A DNA stretch of 57,795 nucleotides from Chloroflexota bacterium (GCA_028875655.1 JAPPCX010000097.1:1-57795), one strand, 5' to 3'; shown: positions 23,588-32,488, counted from the stretch's first letter. The notes: a model not told the origin generated them from the letters alone. Translations and numbers: made by a program.

Positions 23588-26062
23588 TTAGGCCGGCGAC
23601 AGTGCGGCCATTTCCTCCTTGCGCACCTTGATGCAGATGTTGCCATCGTCATCCAGGTCCACTATCGCGGTGTCGCCTTCAGCGATCTCGCCGCTGAGCA
23701 ACACGTCCGACATGCGGTCTTCCACCTCGTTCTGGATCAGTCGGCGCAATGGGCGAGCCCCCAGCACCGGGTCGAAGCCGTTGGCTCCCAGGTGCTCCCG
23801 GGCCGCTTCGGTCAGCTCGATGCTGATGCTCCGTTCCTTGAGTTCGTCGCGCACCATGTTCATCATGAGGTCAACGATCTGGTGGATTTCACTCTGGCTG
23901 AGCGCGTGGAAAACGATTGTAGCGTCCAAGCGGTTAAGGAATTCGGGTCGGAAGAAGCGCTTGACTTCATCCATGACCTTGTCCTTCATCCGCTCGTAGG
24001 CCTGGCGGTCGGATTGGGCTTCGTCGGCCTTGACCGCGAACCCCAGCGACGTGTCGCGCTTGATAAGGTCGGAACCCAGGTTGCTGGTCATGACGATGAT
24101 GGAGTTGCGGAAATCAACGCGGCGACCCCTGGCGTCGGTAAGCTGGCCGGCGTCGAAAATCTGGAGCAGGATGTTGAAGATTTCAGGGTGGGCCTTTTCG
24201 ATTTCGTCCAGCAGGATGGCGCAGTAATTCTTCTTGCGCACGCCTTCCGTCAACTGTCCACCTTCGTCATAGCCAACGTACCCCGGAGGCGCTCCGATGA
24301 GGCGGGCGGTGGTATGGCGTTCCTGGAACTCGGACATGTCCAGGCGGATCATGTTGTCTTCGTGGCCGAAAAGGAACTCGGCCATAGCCCGCACCAACTC
24401 GGTCTTGCCGACGCCGGTGGGGCCGAGGAACAGGAAAACGCCGATGGGATGGCGGGGGTCCTTCAAGCCGGCGCGGGCGCGGCGCACCGCTTTGGAGATG
24501 CCGACGATGGCTTCATCTTGGCCGATGATGCGCTTGTGGAGCTCCTGCTCCATGTGGAGGAGACGGGTAGTTTCCTCTTGAGCGAGGCGCGTCACCGGGA
24601 TGCCGGTCCACATGGCGACCACTTCGGCAATGTCTTCCTCGGTAACTTGAGCGCGTTCCTTGTTGCGGTCGGCTTTCCACTCAGCTTCCAGGTTGCCCAC
24701 GTTTTCCGAGAGGTGCAGTTCACGGTCGCGCAGTTCGGCGGCGACTTCGTACTGCTGGGAGGCGATGGCTTCGTCCTTTTCTTTGCGCACGCGCTCCAGG
24801 ACTTCCATGGCGTCCCTCACTTCCTGGGGAGCGTGGCTGCCCCGGAGGCGGACACGGGAACCGGCTTCGTCCAAGAGGTCGATGGCCTTGTCGGGCAGGA
24901 AGCGGTCCGGAATGTAGCGGGTGGACAACGTTGCCGCGGCCTTCACGGCGTCGTCGGTGATCTCAACGTTGTGGTGTTCTTCGTATTGACCCTTTACGCC
25001 CTGGAGGATGTCCACGGTCATATCAGGATCGGGTTCTTCAACGCGGACGGGCTGCAGCCGGCGTTCCAAGGCGGGGTCGCGCTCCACGTACTTGCGGTAG
25101 TCGTCCAACGTGGTTGCGCCGATGCACTGAATCTCGCCCCGGGCCAAGGAGGGCTTGAGGATGTTGGAAGCATCGACGGCGCCCTCAGCGGCGCCGGCGC
25201 CGACCAGGGTATGAATCTCATCGATGAAGAGGACGCAGTTGCCGGAGGACTTGATTTCCTCAATGACCTTCTTCAGACGTTCTTCGAACTCGCCTCGGTA
25301 CTTGGTGCCGGCGACCAGCGCGCCCATGTCCAGGGTGACCAGGCGCTTGCCCTGCAGTGTTTCCGGCACAGAGCCCGACGAAATTTGCTGGGCCATGGCT
25401 TCGACGATGGCGGTCTTGCCGACGCCCGGCTCGCCGACCAGCACCGGGTTGTTCTTGGTGCGTCGGCTGAGGATCTGGGTCACGCGCTCGATTTCGGTAT
25501 CGCGACCGACCACCGGATCCAGCTTGCCGCCCAGCGCTGCGTTGGTGAGATCGACGCCCAATTGGTCCAGCGTAGGCGTGCGAGTACTGGAGCGGGAGCT
25601 GCTGGAGCCGCCGCCGCCGGAGTTGCTCAGGATGCGATGGGTCTCGGCGCGAACCTTTTCGAGGTTGACGCCCAGGCTTTCGAGGACGCCGGCGGCAACG
25701 CCTTCGCCTTCTCGCAACAGGCCAATGAGCAGGTGCTCAGTGCCGATGTAGGTATGGTTCATGCGGCGGGCTTCGTCAACGGCCAGCTCGACGACCTTCT
25801 TGGCGCGGGGGGTAAGTCCGATTTCGCCCTGGGCCGGACGCTCACCGCGTCCGATGATGAACTCCACGGCCGAGCGTACCTTGGTCAGGTCAACGCTCAG
25901 GCCGGACAGCACTCGAGCGGCAACGCCCTCGGTCTCCCGTACCAGCCCAAGCAGGATGTGCTCGGTGCCGATGTAGTTGTGGTTGAACCGCTGCGCTTCT
26001 TCCTGGGCGAGGGAAAGAACCCTGCGCGCCCTTTCGGAAAACTTCTCGAACCTGCTGCCCAT
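23588..26062 (-). CDS. clpC: ATP-dependent Clp protease ATPase subunit ClpC
   Basis: Hsp100 unfoldase, 824 aa. Two N-terminal Clp repeats ([15 protein letters not shown] and [15 protein letters not shown]) come first. The first AAA+ module has Walker A GEPGVGKT and Walker [10 protein letters not shown]. The middle domain has a UVR-like segment ([14 protein letters not shown]). The second AAA+ module has GPTGVGKTE and [11 protein letters not shown]. It would feed substrates to ClpP, which is not in the window. No mcsA/mcsB/ctsR genes are adjacent. A Ser/Gly linker of about 12 residues follows the Clp-N domain. Confidence 0.96.
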   Translation of the reverse strand: MGSRFEKFSERARRVLSLAQEEAQRFNHNYIGTEHILLGLVRETEGVAARVLSGLSVDLTKVRSAVEFIIGRGERPAQGEIGLTPRAKKVVELAVDEARRMNHTYIGTEHLLIGLLREGEGVAAGVLESLGVNLEKVRAETHRILSNSGGGGSSSSRSSTRTPTLDQLGVDLTNAALGGKLDPVVGRDTEIERVTQILSRRTKNNPVLVGEPGVGKTAIVEAMAQQISSGSVPETLQGKRLVTLDMGALVAGTKYRGEFEERLKKVIEEIKSSGNCVLFIDEIHTLVGAGAAEGAVDASNILKPSLARGEIQCIGATTLDDYRKYVERDPALERRLQPVRVEEPDPDMTVDILQGVKGQYEEHHNVEITDDAVKAAATLSTRYIPDRFLPDKAIDLLDEAGSRVRLRGSHAPQEVRDAMEVLERVRKEKDEAIASQQYEVAAELRDRELHLSENVGNLEAEWKADRNKERAQVTEEDIAEVVAMWTGIPVTRLAQEETTRLLHMEQELHKRIIGQDEAIVGISKAVRRARAGLKDPRHPIGVFLFLGPTGVGKTELVRAMAEFLFGHEDNMIRLDMSEFQERHTTARLIGAPPGYVGYDEGGQLTEGVRKKNYCAILLDEIEKAHPEIFNILLQIFDAGQLTDARGRRVDFRNSIIVMTSNLGSDLIKRDTSLGFAVKADEAQSDRQAYERMKDKVMDEVKRFFRPEFLNRLDATIVFHALSQSEIHQIVDLMMNMVRDELKERSISIELTEAAREHLGANGFDPVLGARPLRRLIQNEVEDRMSDVLLSGEIAEGDTAIVDLDDDGNICIKVRKEEMAALSPA

Positions 26063-26310
26063 GAGACTCTCCTGGGTTGGGGTAGGCCTGCGTTCCGCCG
26101 GAGGGAGGCGCTGGCGCCGACATTCTATCGCATTTGGACAAAAATAAAAGCGGCCACACCGCCGGTCGAATCCCGGCGAGCCACTTTGAGGACCAAGTTA
26201 ATTGCCCAAGAGCGATTTTCTCGGACTTCCAGCCTTTCCTTCGTGCGTCATCACACCCGCCCCGAATTTGACGATGATCGGTTTAGTCGGAGTTTCCTCC
26301 GCATGGACGG

Positions 26311-26333
26311 CGGAGCGAGGAGGACTCGCTCCG
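26311..26333 (-). terminator. Hairpin downstream of the 5S rRNA gene
   Basis: Perfect 9-bp arms CGGAGCGAG (26311-26319) and CTCGCTCCG (26325-26333), with a 5-nt loop. It lies 20 nt past the 5S 3' end on the same strand. Confidence 0.6.
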
Positions 26334-26354
26334 TAGCCATCCTGTCAGAACTTC

Positions 26355-26468
26355 CCGGCGGTGACCTATTTTCCCACTCCGTCACCAGAGCAGTATCGTC
26401 GGCGCTGGGGCGTTTCACTTCCGTGTTCGGGATGGGAACGGGTGGGACCACCCCGCTTGAACCACCAG
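26355..26468 (-). rRNA. rrf: 5S ribosomal RNA
   Basis: On the minus strand the sequence has the conserved 5S core (CCCATCCCGAACACGGAAG and the GAAACGC loop). The terminal helix GGUGGU/ACCGCC closes it at 26467-26462 and 26362-26357. The ends are accurate to a few bases. No 16S or 23S gene is in the window; the neighbours are clpC and tRNA-Lys, so this 5S is unlinked to them here. Confidence 0.93.
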
Positions 26469-26484
26469 AAAGTCAGTGGCAAGA

Positions 26485-26513
26485 TTATGCAACATTTCAC
26501 GAACTTTGGCAAG
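26485..26513 (-). promoter_or_regulatory. Promoter of the 5S rRNA gene
   Basis: Minus-strand TTGCCA (26513-26508), a 17-nt spacer and CATAAT (26490-26485). Transcription would start about 10 nt before the 5S 5' end, which fits a dedicated promoter. Confidence 0.65.
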
Positions 26514-26567
26514 CGCGAGCAACCCACGATTCACGAATAATTGTCATCGGAGAGCCGGGATGGGCTG

Positions 26568-26576
26568 TGCTATACT
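26568..26576 (+). promoter_or_regulatory. Extended -10 upstream of tRNA-Lys
   Basis: TGC followed by TATACT, ending 28 nt before tRNA-Lys. No good -35 lies at 17-18 nt, but the TGN extension can substitute. Confidence 0.45.
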
Positions 26577-26604
26577 GGCTTGCAGGGAAATAGGTCAACG
26601 CCTA

Positions 26605-26680
26605 GGGCCGTTAGCTCAGTTGGTAGAGCACCGGACTTTTAATCCGGGTGTCGTGGGTTCGACCCCCACACGGCCCACCA
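26605..26680 (+). tRNA. tRNA-Lys (TTT)
   Basis: Acceptor GGGCCGT pairs with ACGGCCC, the discriminator is A, and CCA is encoded at 26678-26680. Anticodon stem CCGGA/TCCGG encloses the loop CTTTTAA with anticodon TTT. The T-arm has GGGTTCGACCC. Confidence 0.97.
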
Positions 26681-26688
26681 TTTTGCCC

Positions 26689-26711
26689 ACGCCGGTATGC
26701 CGGCGTTTTTT
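26689..26711 (+). terminator. Intrinsic terminator of tRNA-Lys
   Basis: A 7-bp stem ACGCCGG/CCGGCGT with loop TATG is followed by six T residues, starting 9 nt after the tRNA. Confidence 0.88.
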
Positions 26712-26732
26712 GATTCCATTGGAGACGGTACG

Positions 26733-27155
26733 ATGCGCGTGATGGTGCTGGTGAAGGCGACCGCGGACAGCGAAGCCGGCGTGATGCCCTCGGAAGATCT
26801 GTTCCAGGCCATGGGAGAGTTCAACGCGGCGCTGGTGGAAGCCGGAATCATGCTGGCCGGCGAAGGGCTCAAACCTTCGTCGGAGGGCCGGCGGGTCAGG
26901 TTCGACGGCGCTGAACGGACGGTGGCGGACGGACCGTTCCCGGTGGTGAATGAACTGGTTGCCGGTTTCTGGCTGTGGGAAGTGAAGGACATGGACGAGG
27001 CGTTGGAGTGGGTAAAGCGCTGCCCTAATCCCATGCCCGGCCCGAGCGAAATAGAGATTCGCCCGTTGTATGAGATGGAAGACTTCGCCGATGCGATACC
27101 CGAGGAATTGCGCGACCGGGAAGACCGTCTGCGCCGGGAAATTGCCGACCGCTGA
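26733..27155 (+). CDS. YCII-related (YciI family) protein
   Basis: 140 aa of one YCII-like ferredoxin-like fold. It opens MRVMVLVKATADSEAG and has the conserved ELVAGFWLWEVKDMDEALEW. Many relatives sit near sigma factors or metabolic genes and have no defined reaction; no partner is obvious here. GGAGACGG lies before the ATG at 26733. The frame opens at 26697 inside the tRNA-Lys terminator, which rules out the earlier start. Confidence 0.88.
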   Translation: MRVMVLVKATADSEAGVMPSEDLFQAMGEFNAALVEAGIMLAGEGLKPSSEGRRVRFDGAERTVADGPFPVVNELVAGFWLWEVKDMDEALEWVKRCPNPMPGPSEIEIRPLYEMEDFADAIPEELRDREDRLRREIADR

Positions 27156-27287
27156 TTGACGGTGGGGGCAACGGATTCATCGCAGTGGGCGAGGATGACA
27201 ATGGTCTCGTCGCCGTCTGCACCGTCTCCTTCCTCGGTGAGAGCCCGGCTACGTTGGCGAGTTGGACCGTAGTGCGCCGGGCGAGCT

Positions 27288-28136
27288 CTATGAGCGGTTT
27301 TCCTCACTGTTGGTTTGTCCATAGGCGGCGTCAACGGTGACGCGCACGCCGCTGATGGTGCCGGTGACGGCGTCGCGCACGGCATCGCCGGCGGCGTCGC
27401 TGACGTCGTAAGCAGCGTCGATGGCGCCGGTGGCGGCAGCGGCGGCGGTTTGCTCGACGTTCTGGCCGGTGGTGCGGGCGGCGTCGATGGCGCCATTGAC
27501 GGCGGACACGGCCACCTGAGCCACGTCTTCGCCGGCCTGCGCCGCGCTGCTTACCAGCTGGCGAGTGGTCGCCGTGGTGGCGGCGGTGACGTCGCCGGCG
27601 GTTCCGGCGACGGCAGTAACAACCCCTGCGACGGTGCCGCGAGCGGCATCGGTCAACGCGCCGCCGATTTCCCTGGTGCCGTCGATGGTGCCGCGAGTTA
27701 CTTGGACCACTGACTCTTCGGCGGCCAGGCCGACGGACGCCCCGCCGCGCAACGCTCCTTCGACCGCGTGTTGGGTGGCGGTCCCCAGTTCCGCGCCGGC
27801 GTCGCTCGAGCCGCGGATAGCGCCGACCACCACGTCATGGAGCATGGTGGTGGTAGCAGTGCCTACCATGCCGACACCCTGGATCACGCCGATCATGGAG
27901 TCCCGGATGACGGTTCCGCCAGCGCCGCCGACGTTGCCGACCGCCTGGAGCGTGCCGACAATGGCGTCCTGGGCCAGGTGACCTGCTTCGCCGCCCACGC
28001 TGCGGGCGCCCCGCAGCGTATTTGCGGTGGTGTCCCGAACGGTGTCAATGGCCACGTTGCCGACACGGCCGGTGCCTTCCAAAGTGCCGGTCAAAGCGTC
28101 TCGCACTGTAGTGCCTATCCTTCCCAATATCGCCAT
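27288..28136 (-). CDS. Protein of 22-residue repeats, apolipoprotein/LEA-like
   Basis: 282 aa built from about 12 tandem 22-residue units. The clearest seven (about residues 7-156) end in a G, with the pattern RD-x3-G-T-L-x-G-x-G-x-V-G, for example GAGGTVIRDSMIGVIQGVGM followed by VG. Later units are Ala/Thr/Val-rich. Twenty-two residues equals two 11-mers, the period of amphipathic helices in apolipoproteins and late-embryogenesis proteins, so it may coat a membrane, polymer granule or lipid surface. Cys, Trp and Pro are absent. GGGGAGG precedes ATG 28136. No family is recognised. Confidence 0.75.
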   Translation of the reverse strand: MAILGRIGTTVRDALTGTLEGTGRVGNVAIDTVRDTTANTLRGARSVGGEAGHLAQDAIVGTLQAVGNVGGAGGTVIRDSMIGVIQGVGMVGTATTTMLHDVVVGAIRGSSDAGAELGTATQHAVEGALRGGASVGLAAEESVVQVTRGTIDGTREIGGALTDAARGTVAGVVTAVAGTAGDVTAATTATTRQLVSSAAQAGEDVAQVAVSAVNGAIDAARTTGQNVEQTAAAAATGAIDAAYDVSDAAGDAVRDAVTGTISGVRVTVDAAYGQTNSEENRS

Positions 28137-28255
28137 GGTCGGCCTCCCCATTGATAGATTTATCGCAGTCAATCGTTGCGCTGAATGATACCATAACCTT
28201 TTTATTCCCGATGTTGGGAATGCGCGCAACATACGGGAATTGTCAGGATTTGTTC

Positions 28256-29281
28256 ATGCCATCAACTCACGAGGACGATGACTCTGGCAGTCGCCGTAAC
28301 TCCACGGTGCGATACACGCAGGGCTTGAGAGTTCGATTTCGCCGGCCCGACGGGCTACTGGAAAGGATGCTGTGGTTCTTGCGGCAGGCATCCGCCCTGG
28401 AGAGATTGATCAATCGGTGGCGTCCTTTACTGGTCCTGGAGGCGTCGCTGCTGGCGATAATGCGGCCCAACATACAGCAGTTGGGCGCCGGCGTGGCCTA
28501 CTACGGAATCATGGCTATGACGCCCCTGTTGGTGGTCGGTATGCAGATAATCGCGGTGTGGCTGGGGCAGGAGGAAGCTCGCACCTGGTTCAGCGAGCTC
28601 TCAGCGCGAGTTTTCCCTGCCCAGCTTGACATTACTGCGTTGCTCGGCGACCCCAGCGTGCAAACGGTGGGCGTCATCAGCGGACTCGCCTTCGTGGGGT
28701 TAGCCTGGGGACTTTTCAAGCTGTTCGGGGCAGTCAGCGCGATTCTCAATCTAACCTGGGGCATCGAGCCATCCAACACGAGATTCGCGGATAGACTCAA
28801 AGAGGTCATGGCAATCGGCGGAGCCACCACGGTTTTCCTGGTGTCGAGTGTGCTGACGTGGCTGGTGGTTGACGACTTCACCACTCAGATATTGCGCGCG
28901 CTGCGACTGCTACGGTGGGCGGACGCGCTGGCTTCAACTTTGGTGACCGGGCTGGTTAACCTGCTGGCCTGGCTGCTGCTGGTGTTGTCGCTGGTTATCA
29001 TCTATCGGTACGTGCCCCGGCGGACGGTGCGCTGGCGTTGGGCGTTTCTGGGCAGCCTGGCGGTTGGCGTAGCCCTACAGTTGATGAACTACGGTTTCGC
29101 GATGTTTATGGCTCATGTCGCACCGTCGCAATTCGTGCAGGGCATACTGGCTACCGCGCTGGTGATTCTGTTCTGGCTTTTCTTGGCGGCCCGACTGCTC
29201 GCCTGGGGGGCGGCCCTGTCTGCCTACGCGCAAAGCGTGTACGACCGTGACGGTCCCGCGCCGGGTTCTTTGTTCAGATGA
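28256..29281 (+). CDS. YihY/BrkB-type integral membrane protein
   Basis: 341 aa with about six membrane helices, typical of the YihY/virulence factor BrkB family. The family cores are LGAGVAYYGIMAMTPLLVVG, the second segment WLVVDD and the final TALVILFWLFLAARLLAWGA. The N-terminal 60 residues are charged and cytoplasmic. The protein is not an RNase, despite old annotations of the family; its role is unknown. ATG 28256 has AGGA 9 nt upstream. It diverges from the 22-residue-repeat gene across about 120 nt. Confidence 0.87.
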   Translation: MPSTHEDDDSGSRRNSTVRYTQGLRVRFRRPDGLLERMLWFLRQASALERLINRWRPLLVLEASLLAIMRPNIQQLGAGVAYYGIMAMTPLLVVGMQIIAVWLGQEEARTWFSELSARVFPAQLDITALLGDPSVQTVGVISGLAFVGLAWGLFKLFGAVSAILNLTWGIEPSNTRFADRLKEVMAIGGATTVFLVSSVLTWLVVDDFTTQILRALRLLRWADALASTLVTGLVNLLAWLLLVLSLVIIYRYVPRRTVRWRWAFLGSLAVGVALQLMNYGFAMFMAHVAPSQFVQGILATALVILFWLFLAARLLAWGAALSAYAQSVYDRDGPAPGSLFR

Positions 29282-29396
29282 GATGCGCGTTCCGGCTCGC
29301 CGCGCGCCATTCCGGTTGCGCCCGGTTGACTATCCTTATAAAGTGAGCGGAACTTGGCGCCGGCCCCAGGTCTGCGCGCATAGCGGAGGTATCGGA

Positions 29397-30152
29397 ATGG
29401 CCAGACTGGAAGGCAAGGTTGCCCTGATCAGCGGCGGCGCTCGTGGCCAAGGCGCGGTGGAGGCGCGGATGTTCGCGGAAGAGGGGGCCAGCGTAGTGAT
29501 CGGCGATATTCTTGATGAGCAGGGTCGCCAGACCGAGGCGGAGTTGCAGGAGTTGGGCTACAACGTCACTTTCGTGCATCTGGACGTTACCAGCGAATCC
29601 GACTGGGACGCGGCGGTGCAGGCCGCCATCGGCGCTTACGGCAAGCTGGACATCCTGCTCAACAACGCGGGCATCCTGATTCGCAAGAACATCGAGGAAA
29701 CGACCGAAGAGGATTGGGATCGCATCTTCTCGATCAATGCCAAGGGCGTGTTCCTGGGCACCAAGGCCGCGATCCCGGCGATGCGGGAGAACGGCGGCGG
29801 CTCGATCATCAACATATCCTCCACCGCCGGCCTGGTGGGGAGTCCCAACGGTTCCGCCAGCTACACGGCGACCAAGGGCGCGGTGCGGCTGTTCACCAAG
29901 TCCACGGCCATCCAGCACGCCCGGGAGGGCATTCGGTGCAACTCCATCCACCCGGGGCCGATTGAAACGGACATGATCGCCGACACGCTGAATGACCCGG
30001 CGAACCTGGCGCTGCGGATGCAACGGCTTCCGTTGGGCCGGGTAGGCAAGCCCAGCGAAATCGCGTACGGGGCGATTTACCTGGCATCGGATGAATCGTC
30101 GTTCGTAACCGGCTCCGAGTTGGTCATCGACGGCGGCACGACCGCCGCATAA
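29397..30152 (+). CDS. Short-chain dehydrogenase/reductase (SDR)
   Basis: 251 aa, classical SDR. The cofactor motif is SGGARGQG (residues 12-19), the NNAG motif is at LLNNAGILI, and the active site is SSTAGLVGS with ASYTATKGA (Tyr and Lys). An Asp-like residue at GDILDEQ after beta-2 suggests NAD(H) preference. The C-terminus ELVIDGGTTAA is typical of glucose/3-oxoacyl-type SDRs. CGGAGG lies before ATG 29397. The next gene starts 12 nt after, so the two are likely cotranscribed. The substrate is not predictable. Confidence 0.93.
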   Translation: MARLEGKVALISGGARGQGAVEARMFAEEGASVVIGDILDEQGRQTEAELQELGYNVTFVHLDVTSESDWDAAVQAAIGAYGKLDILLNNAGILIRKNIEETTEEDWDRIFSINAKGVFLGTKAAIPAMRENGGGSIINISSTAGLVGSPNGSASYTATKGAVRLFTKSTAIQHAREGIRCNSIHPGPIETDMIADTLNDPANLALRMQRLPLGRVGKPSEIAYGAIYLASDESSFVTGSELVIDGGTTAA

Positions 30153-30164
30153 GGAGGACGCACC

Positions 30165-30686
30165 ATGCCGAGATTTGCAGTTGATTTGAACACGCCGGAG
30201 GGTCGTGGCAAGGTTGGAGGACAGCCGTGGCGTGTGGCACCGGGGCTGGTGCCCGGAGAACCCAACGAAGGGCTGTCGGCGCGCTTGCTGGCTGCGCCGC
30301 CGCGTTTGGCAGACTACGACGATTCTTCGTGGGACGAATGCGACAACGTGCGGCAGAGCCTGTCCGAGGGGTTCACCTTCGCATGGTATCGGATCGCCGT
30401 TACGCTGCCGGAGACTATCGACGGCGTAAACGTAGCCGGCTACCGCGTGTGGTTCGAGACGAACTTTGACAACTACGGCGAGGTGTGGGTGAACGGCGAG
30501 ATTGACCGGGCCTACGGCAGCATCGTCGGCCTGAACACGCCGCACCGTGTTGAGATCGCAGAGGTTGGGGAGCCCGGCGCGCAGTACGTCATCGCGTGCC
30601 TGTGCCTGAACGGGCCGCTGGCCGCGCCACGCGGGGGCATCTTCATGCGGTTCGCCACGCTGGCGTTTGAGGCTACGGACAACTAA
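30165..30686 (+). CDS. Galactose-binding-like (GH2 sugar-binding fold) protein
   Basis: 173 aa. It resembles the N-terminal sugar-binding jelly-roll of glycoside hydrolase family 2: the DDSSWDECDNV..FTFAWYRIAVTLP region and NYGEVWVNGEIDRAYG, both typical of that fold (substrate-carrier domain with a Trp). No catalytic domain is attached, so it is a free domain of unknown role. It starts 12 nt after the SDR gene. AAGGAGG lies upstream of the ATG. It may work with the SDR on a sugar-derived substrate, but that is only inference from position. Confidence 0.65.
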   Translation: MPRFAVDLNTPEGRGKVGGQPWRVAPGLVPGEPNEGLSARLLAAPPRLADYDDSSWDECDNVRQSLSEGFTFAWYRIAVTLPETIDGVNVAGYRVWFETNFDNYGEVWVNGEIDRAYGSIVGLNTPHRVEIAEVGEPGAQYVIACLCLNGPLAAPRGGIFMRFATLAFEATDN

Positions 30687-30711
30687 GGCCATATCCCAGG
30701 GTGGTACGATG

Positions 30712-30738
30712 TAGGGGCGGGCTTGATACCCGCCCTTA
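30712..30738. repeat. Hairpin family B, degenerate copy
   Basis: An imperfect inverted repeat TAGGGGCGGGC..ACCCGCCCTTA lies between the jelly-roll gene and the DUF433 gene. It is related to the perfect copies at 4455 and 31578. Confidence 0.6.
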
Positions 30739-30756
30739 TGGATTGGAGGTGTGCTG

Positions 30757-31275
30757 ATGGCAAATTGGCAGCATTGCCCGGCTGTAGAACGGGCCAGTGG
30801 GCAAGACGGCGGCCTGTGGATGTTCAAGGGCACTGACGTACCGCTGTATCACCTATATGAAAGATTGGCGGACGGTGGGACGGTGGATGATTTCGCTACT
30901 CGGCACGGGGTGGATGTTGAGATGGCGGCAGCGGCGCTGGAATATGAGGCCGACGAATTGCACGATTACAGGCTGGATTACGCCGGCCGGGTCCCTTTCG
31001 CGCGCAATATCGATCCGGCTCACCTCCGCCCGGATAATACCCTGTGGGGGAACTGCCCACTGGTGGAACAGGCCGAAGGCCGGCTGGGCGGCGCGTGGGT
31101 ATTTAAACACAGCCGATTGGCGTTGTACGTCCTGCATTATCACCTTGCCGGCGGCCGGACACTTGACGAATTCGACGAATGGTACGGAATGGACACGTCC
31201 AAGGCAGTAGCCGTGCTACAGCATGAAGCGAAGGTGCTGGAGAGAGCGCAGCCCGCACATGCAGATATTGTTTGA
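30757..31275 (+). CDS. Tandem DUF433 protein, likely antitoxin
   Basis: 172 aa containing two DUF433 units, residues about 3-70 and 98-165. Both share W/C-P-x-V-E-x..G-G-x-W-x-F-K followed by a helical domain (YERLADGGTVDDFATRHGVD; YHLAGGRTLDEFDEWYGMD). DUF433 is a short DNA-binding antitoxin-like fold, usually single. Here it is duplicated in one chain. GGAGGT lies 7 nt before ATG 30757. The following PIN-like gene overlaps its end by 17 nt, as toxin and antitoxin genes often do. Confidence 0.82.
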   Translation: MANWQHCPAVERASGQDGGLWMFKGTDVPLYHLYERLADGGTVDDFATRHGVDVEMAAAALEYEADELHDYRLDYAGRVPFARNIDPAHLRPDNTLWGNCPLVEQAEGRLGGAWVFKHSRLALYVLHYHLAGGRTLDEFDEWYGMDTSKAVAVLQHEAKVLERAQPAHADIV

Positions 31276-31579
31276 CCAGGGGACTCCATGGCCGCTCCGG
31301 CACTATCTGGCCGGGCATACCATCCACCGCGCGCTCCAACTAGGTTGGGATAGAGATGCCGACGGCTTGCTGATAGCGCGAGCGGAGGAGGCGGGATATG
31401 AACTGCTAATCACCACCGACCAAAACATTCAGTATCAACAAAATCTTGCCATCCTGAAAATCGCTATTTTGGTATTGGTTGACCACAACTGGCCGTACAA
31501 TCAGGCATCCATCGATCCCATCGTAGCTGCCGTTGAAACAGCCACAGAGGGCAGTTACCTGGAAATAAAAGTCCAATAA
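31259..31579 (+). CDS. PIN-like DUF5615 toxin candidate
   Basis: 106 aa. The opening MQILFDQGTP contains the first catalytic Asp of the PIN-like DUF5615 family, and DADGLLIARAEEAGYELLIT followed by TDQNI carries the later acidic residues. DUF433/DUF5615 gene pairs are annotated as type II toxin-antitoxin modules, the toxin being a putative ribonuclease. The start at 31259 is inside the antitoxin gene, and its TAA stop lies at the base of a terminator hairpin. Confidence 0.85.
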   Translation: MQILFDQGTPWPLRHYLAGHTIHRALQLGWDRDADGLLIARAEEAGYELLITTDQNIQYQQNLAILKIAILVLVDHNWPYNQASIDPIVAAVETATEGSYLEIKVQ

Positions 31580-31611
31580 GGGGCGGGTTTTCAAACCCGC
31601 CCCTTGTTTTT
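31578..31611 (+). terminator. Intrinsic terminator of the DUF433/PIN pair (hairpin family B)
   Basis: Perfect 13-bp arms AAGGGGCGGGTTT/AAACCCGCCCCTT are followed by GTTTTT. The PIN stop codon TAA runs into the left arm. Confidence 0.8.
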
Positions 31612-31630
31612 CGGTCTGTGGCGCTATCGC

Positions 31631-32377
31631 TTACGACAGGTGCTGGCGGTAGAAGTCGAAGATGCGGGGCCAGGCGGCGTTGGACGCTTCCACGGCGTAG
31701 CTGGGGCGGTCAACGGCGACGAAGCCGTGGCCGGCGTTGGGGTAGATCTCGTACTCCCAGGACTTGCCGGCGGCCTTGATGGCGGCGTCGGTGGCGGCTA
31801 CCTCTTCGACGGTGGGGCGCGCATCATCCGCGCCGAAGATGCCCAGCATCGGGCAGGACAGGTCGGCCACGAACTCGATGGGGGCGTGGGGCATGGCCTC
31901 GGTGGGAGGCTCGCTGTCTCGGGGGGTTACGCCGCCGCCCCAGCAGTCCACCGCGGCGTCGATGCCGGACAGCTTGCATGCGGCCAGGAACACCTGGCGT
32001 CCGCCGGAGCAGAACCCGATGATGCCAACCTTGCCGTTATAGTTGGACAGGTGGCGCAGGTAGCTGATGGCACCGGCCGCGTCGCCCAGCGTGCGGTCGT
32101 CGGGCATGCCACCGGCCTCGCGGATGCTGTTGCTGTTGGCGACCGGGTCGTCGTGGCCCTGGCGGTAGTGAAGGTTGGGCATGATGGCGATGAAGCCGTT
32201 ATGCGCGAACTTGCGCGCCATCTCCTTGCTGGCCTCGTCCCAGCCGGGCATGTGGTGGAACAAGTGGACAGCCGGGAAGGGTCCCGGGCCCAAAGGTCGA
32301 GCCAGATAAGCGTTGATGGCGTCGCCGTTGTGGCCTTCCACCCAGATGTGTTCGGCCGTCATTCCCTGGTAAGCCAT
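31631..32377 (-). CDS. Dienelactone hydrolase family protein
   Basis: 248 aa, alpha/beta-hydrolase of the DLH type. The nucleophile is Cys123 in IGFCSGG; Asp184/185 in GADDARP and His217 in NAGHGF complete the triad, as in carboxymethylenebutenolidase. True DLH opens dienelactones from chloroaromatic breakdown, but the family also has other esterases, so the substrate is uncertain. It is on the minus strand, opposite to the toxin pair, and 111 nt from the methyltransferase gene behind it. Confidence 0.92.
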   Translation of the reverse strand: MAYQGMTAEHIWVEGHNGDAINAYLARPLGPGPFPAVHLFHHMPGWDEASKEMARKFAHNGFIAIMPNLHYRQGHDDPVANSNSIREAGGMPDDRTLGDAAGAISYLRHLSNYNGKVGIIGFCSGGRQVFLAACKLSGIDAAVDCWGGGVTPRDSEPPTEAMPHAPIEFVADLSCPMLGIFGADDARPTVEEVAATDAAIKAAGKSWEYEIYPNAGHGFVAVDRPSYAVEASNAAWPRIFDFYRQHLS

Positions 32378-32488
32378 GTTGAAAACCTCCGATAGCGTAA
32401 GCGTGGTTCGTTTCGCGGTGTTGCGACCAACCGACGGGACATAACCGTCGATTGACGGGTAGCAGGTTAATCGCCGCTGTGCCGGGTG

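Noticed and set aside
26159-26182. tRNA-like T-arm (GCCGG-TCGAATC-CCGGC) between clpC and 5S
   Set aside because: The T loop lacks one T and no acceptor, D-arm or anticodon arm is found upstream. It may be chance or a remnant.
23558-26593. Plus-strand open frame (1011 aa) over clpC and the 5S gene
   Set aside because: It runs through the 5S rRNA and antisense to clpC, so it cannot be a real protein.
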